Assembly (NCBI RefSeq): GCF_000025185.1
Contig: NC_013720.1
Location: 3,658,001-3,722,000, forward strand
Length of the DNA stretch: 64,000 bases
Direction: 5' to 3'
Source: Pirellula staleyi DSM 6068
GTDB taxonomy: Bacteria; Planctomycetota; Planctomycetia; Pirellulales; Pirellulaceae
The position numbers and the translations under genes are program-made. Position 1 is the stretch's first letter. Every line of letters begins with the position of its first letter. Under the pieces are notes generated by a model. That model saw only the letters and a list, made by a program, of their open reading frames with translations, did not search any database and was not told the origin of the DNA. Below, one piece after another: positions 39,101 through 46,600 of this stretch.

Positions 39101-41303
39101 AGCCGCCGATGCTTACTACACCGCGAGCAATCTGACCGATGTGACGATCCACTTCGATGGCGGGCTGGGCGATAACAGCCTCGCGCTCGAGCTCCTTACA
39201 GCCGCCGATGTCGGTTACTTCAGCGACGCTGTCGATGGTCAAGGAAGTGGCAACGTCGGTGTCGGTCCGAGCGGCGCGCCGCTGACCCTCGTCAGCTTCG
39301 CCGATCTCGACACGCTCATCCTCGACGGCGCTGGTGGCAACCTGGTGGTCGATGCTTCGAGCAGCACCAGCACTGCCGATATCGAGATCAGCGACGACGC
39401 ACTACTCGGTGACGGCGTGACCGAGATCACCGCCGATACGGGACTCGTTGCGACGACCACGTTCGAAGGTTTCCTCGCGCTCGACCTCATCGCCGGTGGC
39501 GGCAACGAAGCGATTGATCTGGTGAACATCGACAGCACGTCGAGCCTCACCAGCATCGATATTGTGGCTGGTTCGTCGCTCGCAGCGAGCGACAACAGCG
39601 CTCACACCGTTCGCATCCACGCGATCAAGAGTGGCGTGCCAGTGACAGTGACGGGCGACATCGGCGTCGACACGTTCCAGGTGTTTGACAGCGGGAATTC
39701 CGCATCGAACATCGCTTCGACTCTGTCGTTTAATGGCGTCGCCGGTGACGACGACGCGCTGATTGTCGACGACAGCGGAAGCGCTGCTGCCGACTCGGTC
39801 GTCATCACGCGCACCACGATCGAAGGGCTCACGATCGCGTCGGGAATCGACATCACGTTCACCAGCATCGACGATCTCGATGTGACGACGTCGGGCGGCG
39901 CCGATACGATCCGCGTCAACATGACCGAAGCGGCCAACGACCTTGATACGGCCGTTGTCACCGGTGCCGGAGACAACGATCAGTTCTACGTCAACGCTGC
40001 TGACTTCCTCGCGCGACTCACCCTCAACGGTGGTCTTGGCGACGACACGTTCGGCGGCACACCATCGAGCACCGCGCCCGGCTATCTGCTCAGCGCCAGT
40101 GAGCTCGACGGCGTCGACGACATGATTCGTCCGAGCCTCACGACCCCCTTCTTCATCAACGGCAACGATCCCACGGTGCTCCCAGGCGATGTGCTGAACA
40201 TCGATGTCTCGGCGCTCGGTGGCGGACTCGCCGCCACAAGCCCCGTGCTCGTGAGCAGCGGACAAGTGTTGAGCTCGACGCACGCGACCGTCACCTTCAC
40301 GACGATCGAAGATCTCAATCTGGCCGACGATGGCGAGATGACGAGCGCCACGGTGAGTGACATCTACATCCGCGGCACCAATGCGAGTGACACGATTCAG
40401 TTCGCTCGCGCCAACACCACACTCGAGCCCAATCGCACCCGCGTGCAGATCGGCTCGAGCTACACGTATCACAACGTCCCGGGCAAGACGCTGGTGTATG
40501 GCCGCGGCGGCAACGACATCATCAACCAATCGAACCTGCAGATTCCGGCGGAATTCTACGGCGAAGCAGGAGATGACTTCCTCACCGGCAGCTTCAATAA
40601 TGATCTCTTGGTCGGTGGTCTTGGCAACGATCGGATCAACGCCAGCAGCGGCAATAACATCGTCTGGGGCGACGACGCTCCGACGAGCGACGAGCTCAAT
40701 CCGCACGAGCTCAACATCGGTGGCAACGATACGCTGAGCGCGCTCGGCGGCAACGACATCTTCTACGCCGGTGGTGGCAACGATAGCGTGAGCCCAGGTG
40801 CGGGCGACGACTGGATCCACGGCGGCTACGGCAACGATCAGCTCTCGGGCAGCTCGGGCAACGACCGGATCTACGGCGCGCAAGGGAACGACACGATCAG
40901 TGGCGACGTCGGCGACGACTTCCTGAGCGGCGGCGATGGCGACGATCGGCTGTACGGCCGCGATGGCAACGATGTGCTGATCGGTGGCGACGGCGTTGAT
41001 CTGGTCGACGGCGGCAACGGCAACGACCTGGTGCTCGCGGCGATCACGACCTTCCAAGGGACGAGCGACACGGCGACGAGCAACACGTATAGCAGCGCGG
41101 TCGACGCCGCGATGCTCGCGCTGCTGGTCGCCTGGAACAGCGGCGGCCCAGTCGCCGCGAATCTCACCCACACCGACGATCTCGACCGCGACACCGTTTA
41201 CGGTGGCAGCGGCAACGATCTCTTCGGCACCCACACCAATGCCGACCCCCTCACCAGCGACATCCGCGGCGACTTCAATAACTCCCAAGACACCAGCCTC
41301 TAA
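30108..41303 (+). CDS. Giant surface protein with LamG-like, discoidin-like, autotransporter-type and RTX repeats
   Basis: One 3731-codon frame runs the full 11.2 kb. The N-terminus is basic (RKRKQQRQKSRR) followed by FFESLEQRSMLA, the planctomycete motif found on very large exported proteins. Then come a LamG/concanavalin-like region (about residues 60-300), an F5/8-type-C/discoidin-like domain (about 335-475, DPWWEVDLGTNTSISQVVLY), and a long beta-helix region with filamentous-haemagglutinin-like and autotransporter-associated repeats (about 990-2190). Diverse Gly/Asp/Ser-rich beta repeats follow, and about a dozen Ca-binding RTX nonapeptides (about 3465-3645, GGNGNDLV type) precede an 85-residue tail. 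It is almost free of Cys and rich in Ala, Gly, Thr and Ser. Surface adhesion or biofilm roles are inferred. No catalytic domain is seen. Base composition becomes richer in GC after about 36,440. Confidence 0.93.
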   Translation: MSSLSPSSRRAVLSSKLPQASRKRKQQRQKSRRVFFESLEQRSMLATITGGTIAGGFVSEADSSLLYYLRADDSSSVVAVGTAVTSWNDQRDSSPNNFVAPAVAKQPTYIASSPSFNGLPTIQFDGSQVSAGGGVAPNADELVLSSSTNVQSVVIVSNQTNNLSIAGLWGLDEGDVGIRMNGTLSPYNSFNDPGNGGDFTNAANSTLAVDGSDANNPAAVQNRTHIVSAVRGSATTFTATSIGDYFRVGANAPRSWAGEIGEVIAFNRALSSTERQILDNSLSAKFNVQLAGHDFYAGDTAIAGNYDSNVVGISATSLVNVATGKIATSSSTNGAGPALANDGITDGIYGRGSVFHSAQQADPWWEVDLGTNTSISQVVLYNRLDGGITPRFRELTITVTDAAGTVLFTSPLLNAGNALGDPATISYDFAAANGGNPVVGQKVRVTRTVANIDDNSVLQLAEVQVLSPVASAAVISAGQAGFGMESLSALPLSNMVYAGHKTAINSIVTTDLPAGVTSRWDRVWNVDKTGAGVATRMAFDFTDAGLVAPGAPASYQLLFTPSNAFESGEVAFQKLVIPGTVTGDTVTFDVPASMLSDGYYTVGVQDPNVVINSSAVNGVADTFRIVRSGNQIEIYENGTLVQSSLADGINSITINGSTDDDTLIVDLGGGDVIPLSNIKFNAGVGGNDVLTLNGGANTFGTVTHTFVSATDGSVAITGLGLINYTGLDPINDNLSATDRVFNYTGGGETMTVTDTGGADGMSTITSTLGESVTFVSPTISLTIDVNTGATVGADVITITSIDAAYRASTTILSGTDDTVNLNAALTLGSGTSVGDLSVISGDINITQAINTTAGASGTVTLTALDVLDTSAAADITSGGTVTIAATTQYNLSGDVVSTGDSITISGPINQTANVQIASAGGNVQINGTINDDGVASNRNLTVNAGAGNINFASAIGGTTPLNNLSITGANINAGAIAVATALSVTTTGTSQISGVISGATSLTKLGTGILSLTAENTFTGGTNANEGILNLADPSTGPIGTVRGTVNVAAAGTLRLSTGNALGYGAGTKVDVLNINGGLVDNVASSDNGWGITINMNGGTLRTNNGVSSNSTGQLYSLGNGSAINVLSGTANVQGRINIRESNPGGVLPINVASGATLNYSAATTQQGGTHGITKTGLGTMVLQNASAATAGGVFTVDAGQVDVGPGAVSDGAWAANVAINNGGTLRLLQGNVFNNTSDFTINTGGTFNMNGFSDAIGNLAGGGNITNNNDANGIYLDDLNATHTFSGSISGTGPLIIRGNIANSGTQVFSGGTVALGGLRIGRGTVTFNGPTATIAGVTIVGTNRGDQVGGIPDVAVNAVLNVQAGTFSTVGFELGNSSGSANAIVATINQSGGTVTTTGNVAESNGVRLGHYPQSNTTYNMQGGTLNVNGGVSLSSATDGTGAFIQTGGTVNATQIDVNSRVGTTGNGTFTLNGGTFNLGAGGIVTDGGGGPYTVNLGGGVLVATAAWSSSLNINLTNAVGPAVINTNGFDVTLSGILSGAGGLTKRGNGVLTVSNSASSFSGENRIEGGFLATPDVANSGLNSPLGTNSNIVLTGGSLRYTGSVVDSMNRTITVSAGGGGIDVSNAAGNLTISGNVSGVGQTLAKGGAGTLVLNPTTVSLANFWAAGGNTNFAGSGTFSFTGVLNAGVNTAGVLLVGEGTINVQDAVVVNVSEISINNHGQAGAMTQSGTSDVNVSGLFRVGHWSGGSAAGSYSISGGTLDLTGVPAGDINIAGVGEQVGVIYLGIDGTGAMNISGGTVTAQAVVLDGRGNTSGTDTLNLTGGTLILNSTTANGSGFESGSQNANTSYAINLGGSGTPVVRAANNFASPLNITLNGPNSVAFNTQTFTATLNGLLSGTGGLSKSGGGTLLLGNAGSTYTGNVVIDGGTVRATAGHNNTNATSAFGNPLVARTITANSGTFVEFGASDVFGSATAIPVASIVANSATIQSTGNFFNTLGPITLNGSTLTSTGGFSSGYEAWRLYGTVTVGGTNPSTISAAGTNGGIHLHTNTNFDVADVTGDDNPDLLVSSVLRNQTASQSSAAGDLSKLGAGKLVLTGNNTYGATSVLDGTLLVNNVAGSGTGSGPVVVSGTAILRGTGSIAGTVSMTDSSRLEPGASPETLATGSLSFTAGTTFNPEIGGTAPGNGVTGYDQVNVTGTVSLGGATLDVDLFGGFTPDPLLLQEFVIITNDGTDAVVGTFAGLAEGAAVVVGGSTFYISYSADSAGPGAGNDVALYSQPIINGTAGADIVTVTAADGAGNITVTYSLNNGAVIGGYTTTTPPNAFTFYGGDSDDTLNVNLNAINVALPGGIYYDGEGQGSPVAAGGNPSFGDVLAIVGNGNQTATYTSDAVIARAGTITSDALAGTITFRGLEPVNMFNLASAVVNFGGAADTIDISAGFGATVATSAIPALVVSGNSGGVAFEQVHLSGNIAVEINTVTGGSDAADSVTITSGANAHANANITIDTGVGADTIEVDGPLMVGAGGAISLTSGGSISVNNTITAGLAVTLTALTGSISDGNGASVNVATGLLVAQAATGVANAIDLDTTITSLIVSTTGATNGNININETSGLAVSSATTVNGNITLTAASGDIAVTTITAVGDATLVATTGAITDANAGVLNVSASNLSATSASGIDLDTSIATLTASVTGTGAIDIDEASAITLTSITTNSGLVDITSATGTMTVTSINAAGAVNLAVTDTGAADDDIIVSGTLSSTSNVVLLAGDDATLSGTISATGTVSVTIDAASADVGGAVLSFAGDIDAVSATFTGGAEIDTFNVRPDQDNGLASTPISIFGGNPTVPAGDLLVLDITGLGVPTLTLGAVDYSGVWSFGTSAAGVAYTSIETVQTTPLTSVYNLVLDMRIAGFQNGAADAIEIFLSAPNVFEVEVNGLGKFSGQADTINSFTVIGSSDSESLTIRETAAGLPSFDGAAPLVDNSLASGGVSNGAHLNTAADAYYTASNLTDVTIHFDGGLGDNSLALELLTAADVGYFSDAVDGQGSGNVGVGPSGAPLTLVSFADLDTLILDGAGGNLVVDASSSTSTADIEISDDALLGDGVTEITADTGLVATTTFEGFLALDLIAGGGNEAIDLVNIDSTSSLTSIDIVAGSSLAASDNSAHTVRIHAIKSGVPVTVTGDIGVDTFQVFDSGNSASNIASTLSFNGVAGDDDALIVDDSGSAAADSVVITRTTIEGLTIASGIDITFTSIDDLDVTTSGGADTIRVNMTEAANDLDTAVVTGAGDNDQFYVNAADFLARLTLNGGLGDDTFGGTPSSTAPGYLLSASELDGVDDMIRPSLTTPFFINGNDPTVLPGDVLNIDVSALGGGLAATSPVLVSSGQVLSSTHATVTFTTIEDLNLADDGEMTSATVSDIYIRGTNASDTIQFARANTTLEPNRTRVQIGSSYTYHNVPGKTLVYGRGGNDIINQSNLQIPAEFYGEAGDDFLTGSFNNDLLVGGLGNDRINASSGNNIVWGDDAPTSDELNPHELNIGGNDTLSALGGNDIFYAGGGNDSVSPGAGDDWIHGGYGNDQLSGSSGNDRIYGAQGNDTISGDVGDDFLSGGDGDDRLYGRDGNDVLIGGDGVDLVDGGNGNDLVLAAITTFQGTSDTATSNTYSSAVDAAMLALLVAWNSGGPVAANLTHTDDLDRDTVYGGSGNDLFGTHTNADPLTSDIRGDFNNSQDTSL
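33085..36660 (+). repeat. Autotransporter-associated beta-strand repeats within the giant gene
   Basis: At least six imperfect repeats share the pattern G-x-L-x-K-x-G-x-G-x-L-x-L followed by an N-T-x-T/S-G-x-T strand and a GG-T-L/V turn. Examples are SLTKLGTGILSLTAENTFTG, GLTKRGNGVLTVSNSASSFS, GLSKSGGGTLLLGNAGSTYT and DLSKLGAGKLVLTGNNTYGA. This is the signature of passenger-associated repeats that extend a beta helix. Confidence 0.8.
40500..41040 (+). repeat. RTX (haemolysin-type calcium-binding) repeats
   Basis: About a dozen nonapeptide copies of the G-G-x-G-(N/D)-D-x-(L/I)-x type occur in a row, for example GGYGNDQLSG, GAQGNDTISG, GGDGDDRLYG and GRDGNDVLIG. They predict a calcium-dependent parallel beta roll near the C-terminus. 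RTX proteins are usually secreted by type I systems, but no HlyB/HlyD genes are in the window. Confidence 0.88.
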
Positions 41304-41305
41304 GC

Positions 41306-41410
41306 GGCCAGAGGCCAGAGGCCAGAGGCCAAAGAAGGCCTGAGACTAGAGGCGAGAGAAAGCAAGAGGCTAGAAACTAGGAACTAGGATCTAGAGACTA
41401 GGGACTAGCC
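41306..41410. repeat. Degenerate short tandem repeats after the giant gene
   Basis: Immediately after the stop, GGCCAGA occurs three times in a row (41306-41326), then GGCCAAA. It is followed by a run of variants on AGACTAG / GAACTAG / AGGCTAG up to about 41410. The tract is purine-rich on the plus strand and non-coding, and looks like replication-slippage or array-type sequence. Confidence 0.7.
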
Positions 41411-41449
41411 AAAGACGGAGCAGGCAGGAGCAGCTGAAGAGAGAGCAGT

Positions 41450-41479
41450 AAAACCGAGCAGCCAAAGGTGGCTGCTCGG
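41450..41479 (-). terminator. Strong hairpin terminator between convergent genes
   Basis: CCGAGCAGCCA (41454-41464) and TGGCTGCTCGG (41469-41479) form a perfect 11-bp stem with a 4-base loop. On the minus strand it is followed by TTTT. It lies about 30 bases beyond the end of the zinc-ribbon gene and may also stop the giant-gene transcript from the other side. Confidence 0.75.
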
Positions 41480-41511
41480 GGGGCGATGGATGCTTATTCG
41501 ACGATCAAGAG

Positions 41512-42126
41512 TTACTTACGGCAGTGGGGGCAGTAGGTTTCGTAGCGAGCGAGGCCACGCCCTGTCGATTTGCGAACGGTGCGGGGAGTTCCGCATTGTG
41601 GGCAGTAATCAGCTTCGGCGCTATCTTCGCCACGATCATCGGCCTGTTGGCATTTCACACAGAGGGTGATGTGCGGGAACAGTGCGACCCGTTCTGCAGG
41701 AATCAATTGCCGACAGCGACTACATGGCTTCGGATCGCCCCAGTCTTCGTCGTCATCGAAGGCCGCAGAAGTGCTCCCTTCCACTCGCTTGCGATCTTCT
41801 GGCGTCGCCTCTTGTGTCATCAGCCCAGTAGCCTTGCAGCTTTCGCAAGCAATGCGCTGTGAAGCGCCACGCGCTACTTCTAAAATTGTCGTTGGATCGG
41901 ATTTCTCTATGCGTCGCAGAAGACCGGCCCGGTAAAGCAGTGCCTGGAGTTGCTCCAGTGTCAGGATATTTTCCTGCTTACAGTGGCGGCACTGCGTGAG
42001 AACTCGAATGGGGGACGTGCTTTCGGCTGAATCAGACACAGGAGCGACGCGACTCACTTTCGGGCTGCTGGCATTAGTCAATTCAAATGCAACAGCGAAG
42101 TGAGTTTCGCGGCGACTCGCCAACAC
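41512..42126 (-). CDS. Multi-zinc-ribbon protein with DksA-like finger
   Basis: This 204-residue cytoplasmic protein contains four zones with paired cysteines: CRHC (near residue 46) with CESC (near 93), CSRC with CVKC spaced as in DksA/TraR zinc fingers (CSRCRQLIPAERVALFPHITLC), and CPQC with CPHC at the C-terminus. This predicts three zinc sites. The central finger has the DksA-type R-x-x-x-x-P spacing, but the long coiled coil of DksA is absent. The GTG start has GAGG about five bases upstream. The domain set suggests a role in transcription, translation or nucleic-acid binding; no family name is claimed. Confidence 0.72.
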   Translation of the reverse strand: MLASRRETHFAVAFELTNASSPKVSRVAPVSDSAESTSPIRVLTQCRHCKQENILTLEQLQALLYRAGLLRRIEKSDPTTILEVARGASQRIACESCKATGLMTQEATPEDRKRVEGSTSAAFDDDEDWGDPKPCSRCRQLIPAERVALFPHITLCVKCQQADDRGEDSAEADYCPQCGTPRTVRKSTGRGLARYETYCPHCRK

Positions 42127-42183
42127 TCATCCTCACTGGTGAGGTGAGTGTAGCAAATCGTTGAGATAGCGGCGTCATCCCCG

Positions 42184-42900
42184 TTACGCGCGCGATTTGC
42201 GAAGGACTTCGGAAAGTTCCAGCATCGCTGCGTGATCTTCCTTCCAGTCGCTCGCTGCAAATAGGAAGGTCAGGTTAGCCAGGATCCGCTCGATCCACTG
42301 AGCATGATCGATGGGAGCCAGATATCGATCATCACGGTCGAGTTGTCGTCCATGAATCTGGTCGAGACGAGAATAGGCCTCGTCGCGAGTGAGGAGTTCA
42401 CCTCGGAAGAACGGATCGATAATCACCCACCCTTCATCCGTTAGGACGCGAACGAAGAAGTGTCCAGGGGGAGCAAGACCCTGGATTTCCAGTCCAACTT
42501 GTTGTCCCACAACGAGATAGATGAGAGACATAACTACCGGAAGGCCCCGTTTGCTCGAGATGGCAACCGGCAAGTAGTTATTGATCGCGAGATGATGAGC
42601 GTGTGAATGCCCCGCCAAGCCCTCTTCAATAAAGAGAGCTTCGTGAAGATGGGCAAGTAGGGCAGTTCTATTTCCGCTTCGGGCACGCGAGCGGACGCGT
42701 GAGGCGATGTCAGACAGCTGTTTTTCGATATTTTCGATTTGCACGTCTTCGAGGGCATGGATCGAGATGGCGATGGCAGCTCGTAAGAGCGCCTGGGTTT
42801 CGTGGAGCGAGCCTAGTTGTTCGGTAAAGATCCGATACGCAAGTGGGTGTGTATGTCGTGGAATAGCCTGGAGTTGCGAGTTGCCCATCATCGTCGTCAC
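42184..42900 (-). CDS. SirB1-type transglutaminase-like protein
   Basis: This 238-residue protein matches the SirB1/transglutaminase-like superfamily. A helical N-terminus contains LDxxA-type helices, then NNYLPVAISSKRGLPVVMSLIYLVVGQQVGLEIQGLAPPGHFFVRVL and VIIDPFFRGELLTRDEA, with the conserved P-x-H-F and I-D-P-F-x-x-G blocks. The usual active-site Cys position is occupied by a non-Cys residue (SLIYL), as in most SirB1 proteins, so it is likely non-catalytic. A GTG start is used (alternative ATG at 42891). It lies upstream of the zinc-ribbon gene on the same strand with a 57-base gap and may be co-transcribed with it. Function unknown. Confidence 0.8.
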   Translation of the reverse strand: MTTMMGNSQLQAIPRHTHPLAYRIFTEQLGSLHETQALLRAAIAISIHALEDVQIENIEKQLSDIASRVRSRARSGNRTALLAHLHEALFIEEGLAGHSHAHHLAINNYLPVAISSKRGLPVVMSLIYLVVGQQVGLEIQGLAPPGHFFVRVLTDEGWVIIDPFFRGELLTRDEAYSRLDQIHGRQLDRDDRYLAPIDHAQWIERILANLTFLFAASDWKEDHAAMLELSEVLRKSRA

Positions 42901-43619
42901 CTGCCTTACGTGTTCTGCTGTTTGGTCCCTGAACGCTCGTGACTAGGGGCCTAACTAGCAGGTCGTCTGCCGCTTTGGCCCGTGGGCCTTTTAGCGGGGG
43001 GGTGTGACATACGGCTGTCACACCACTCGCAACTTGTGGCCGTAATTTTGGATTAATCTGAGATTCCACCGGGACCAATCGAGAATTTGGGTGGAAGAGA
43101 GCAGGGGTTAGCGGTCTCTATGTGCAAGAGGCTAGAAGTTTCGTTGACCCTTCAGGACCGCACGACTAAACTCAAATGTCTCGTCTATCGAAACTCCTCT
43201 CCGGCCGATCGGCAGCCGTGGCGATGTAACAAATACTCCCGCCGCAGCGACATTTCCTTGACGCTTGTTGTAATTTGATCGCAAATTTGCGACCGAAAAT
43301 GCTTGACTCGTTCCTGTCGAAAGGGCCGAGTGGAGTTTGCAGTCGCGTCGCAAAATCAGACTGCTAAGGTACTTGCGAAATAGTTCCCGAGTTTTGCGAG
43401 CGACTGAAGCTGATCGCTAAGCAGGCCATTACGCTGGAATAGTTTGAAGTGGATGAAGCGAATCACTACGGTGGCGAACGTTTTGTTCTCGAAAAAACGT
43501 CAGAGTGAATGTGATCGTGCTCTCCAGTGTAAGACTGGTTCGATAACTAATTTCAGGATCGAGGGTTACGAATAGTGCTCGCTGCCTGCGTGGGCGGCGA
43601 TGGATGAAGCCAGTGACTT
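42901..43619. other. Long gene-free region upstream of the kinase gene
   Basis: These 719 bases separate divergent genes. Short open frames (for example 43087-43278, plus) lack domain or start signals. A perfect 14-base palindrome lies at 43279-43292 in AT-rich sequence. Promoters for the kinase and the SirB1-like gene should be here. Confidence 0.45.
43279..43292. promoter_or_regulatory. Perfect 14-base AT-centred palindrome
   Basis: TCGCAAATTTGCGA is perfectly self-complementary and lies about 330 bases before the Ser/Thr kinase start, next to a TTGTTGTAATTTG tract. It has the form of a dimeric-regulator operator. No experimental or contextual proof is available. Confidence 0.35.
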
Positions 43620-46600
43620 ATGGACGATTCAACGCACAACAAGTCGGCTCAACCGATAGCGGATGATGTGGCCTCCGATGGCCCACCGTCGCTGCCGGAT
43701 GATGCCACGCGCGCGAGTCGTTCAAGTTTGATACTTAATAGTCAGGCACTCCCCGGGTCTTCAATCGAGTCCAAGGGGGACTCGAAAGTTTTGGCTTCCA
43801 CGGAAGCTGGCAGCAGTTTGCCACTGTCGAGCGATTCGACAGTTCACCCCGATCATCCGCTTGCTCAGCAGCGTTCGACGACACCGATTTCGGTCGTTGT
43901 TTCCGATTCCCAAGTGCTCCCGACTCGCCCTGGCAGTTCGGTGACTCGTTCGATCGAAATGTCGGGGATTCCTGAAGCTTCGACGGAAGAAAAAACGGTC
44001 ATCTCGAAGCGGCCACCGACGGCTGAGATTCCACTACCTATTCCGACGACGCCGCAGTCGCTCGGTGTTGCACTGGTTGGTAAACGGCTGGAGCATTACG
44101 AGCTCGAAGAGTTCGTGGGTGGTGGCGGTATGGGAGCGGTTTTCCGCGCCCATGACACGCGTTTGGGACGCACGGTTGCTGTAAAGGTTTTGTCGCGCGA
44201 CAGCAACGACGAAGAAACCATTCGGCGTTTTCGTAATGAAGCACAAAGTGCTGCGCGTCTCGACCATCCCAACATCGCACGCGTTTATTATGTGGGCGAA
44301 GAGCAGGGCTGGAATTTCATCGTTTTTGAGTTCATCGAGGGAACCAACCTTCGGCAGTGGGTCGAACAGCGTGGACCGTTGCCTCTGGATGAAGCATTGC
44401 GTTACACGTTGCTTGTCGCGCGAGCGCTCGAACACGCCGCAAGTCGCGATGTCGTGCACCGCGATATCAAGCCATCGAATGTGCTGGTTACGCCTGATGG
44501 CGGTGTCAAATTGGTCGACATGGGACTCGCCCGATTGCATCAGGTCGAGTCGACTTCTGAAGACCTAACAGCCAGCGGCGTGACCCTGGGAACGTTCGAC
44601 TACATTTCGCCCGAGCAAGCGCGAGACCCACGCAGTGCCGACGTCCGAAGCGATATCTACTCGCTCGGCTGTACGCTCTACTATATGCTGGTTGCTCAGC
44701 CTCCCTTTCCCGAGGGAACCGCGCTCCAAAAACTGCTCCGGCACAATGGGGTCGATCCCCCCGATGTTCGGCAGCTTCGCCCCGAGGTTCCGCCTCGAGT
44801 TTCGACGCTGCTGCTGCGCATGCTTGCCAAGCGACCTTCGCAGCGACACCAAACTCCTGCGGATCTGATTCGCGATATTTCTTCGATCGCCGAACAACTC
44901 GGCTACCCGATTGTCGCGGGAGAAACTTCGTCTCCGGTCACTTTGGTTTCGAGTGAGCCATCGGTTTGGGTCCGCACAGCTATGCTGGCGGTTCCTGCCG
45001 TCACAGTCATCCTAGGTTTGTTCCTGGTCGAGCGGCTTTTTCCGCCACAATCCGAAACGAATCAGATTTCGCTGCGTCCCGCTGGCATGTCGCCAATCAC
45101 GCCAGCGGTAGGTGGATCAAAAACGGCCAATGGTGGCGGAGGAAGCGAAGAGGTTCCTGCCGGCCAGGACGTTCCCAGCACCGAAGATCCGGAAGAGAAA
45201 ACGTCACCCCCTTCGGATACAGAAGTTCCACCAGGAACAGGTGCGTCGCCGAGCGAGGCAAGTGGTGTAAGTGGTTCAGAAACCGGAGCTACAAACGATC
45301 AAACCGGTTCGCCTTCGACCAATCCTCAACCTGCTGACGATTCCACTGGGGGCAAGCCTGCATCGACCGGAGTTGCAGGCTCAACGCGTCCTTTAACGGG
45401 GAACGAAGTTCCGCTGCTTGATCCGGCCACAATCAATCCCAAGGCGTTGCCAAGTGCCCGAATTCCTGGCACTTCGGGCGAGTCTGTGGCCATGGCGCCC
45501 GATCGTTCCGAATCCTCGGAAGTCGGTCCACCATCGCTATCGGGTGGATTTGAACCGGGCGACATCGCGGCACCATCGGAGATTTCGGTCGAATCCCCTC
45601 AGCCACCGATATCCGAGGCTCCGGTGGCGATCCGTCGCGTTCAAGTCGTTCTGCCTGGTGCTTTGGTCGAAGCTGCTCCTGGGGTCCTTCAAGTCGACTC
45701 ACTTGCAGTTGCCTGTCGACGTGCAGCAGAACTGATGGTCTCGGATATCGAACTAGCTTTTGATGGACCGATGGTCGAGCGACCGTTTGAAATTACGCAA
45801 GCAAAATTGGCGATTCGAGCAGCCAGTGGGCGACGTCCTGAAGTCGTGTTTCGCCCCGAACTAGTGGGCCTCGATGCTCAGCGGAAAATGATACAACTCC
45901 CTGAGTCGACGACAGGTCAGATCACCCTCGATGGCATTCAGTGGCGTCTCGAACTGCCTCCCGACCCGTCATACGGTTGGTCGTTGTTCTCGCTCCGCGC
46001 CATCCCTTCAGTAACGCTGCTCGACTGCGTGATCACGATTCGCGACCAAGGTCCTTCGGGGCTGCCGCAACACGATCAGGTTGCGATTTTCGCGATCGAT
46101 GCTCGTAAAGCAGACGATGCGATGCAGATGGAAACCGACGACACCATGGTCACTCCCATCTTGCTGCAAATGGACCGTACGATGGTTCGTGGCGAGGCGG
46201 TGCTGGTTGCGATGATCGAGGAGACTCCGTTCAAACTCGTTTGGCGCGAGGGACTACTCGCTACCTCGAAACGAATGATCGAGTCCGGCGGCACTTCGAA
46301 GGCTCCCAAGTGGTTTGGTGGCATCGAGGTCGACCTCGAGAATGTCACCGTGGCTGCTGCTCAAGGGCTTTATCAGCTCAAGCGACGCGCTGGAGCGATT
46401 CATCACCTGCCGCTCGATATGAAGGTGAATCACTGCGTGCTGGTGACTTCTCCTGGCGTTCCACTGTTCGAGTTCTCCGAGGTCGCTGGGGTCGAAGATG
46501 TTAGGCTCCGCTACGAAGGGGAAGACAACCGTTACCCTCGCGAAGACCTCGTGTTTTTGCGTGTCCGGCCAACCGGCGGCGCGGCGGTGCAAGACTACGA

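Noticed and set aside
37514-41288. Long antisense open frames (up to 628 codons) across the 3' half of the giant gene
   Set aside because: They mirror the GC-rich, Asp/Gly/Ala-rich codon pattern of the sense gene. They lack a ribosome-binding site, signal or domain and show Val/Ala/Arg-biased shadow composition.
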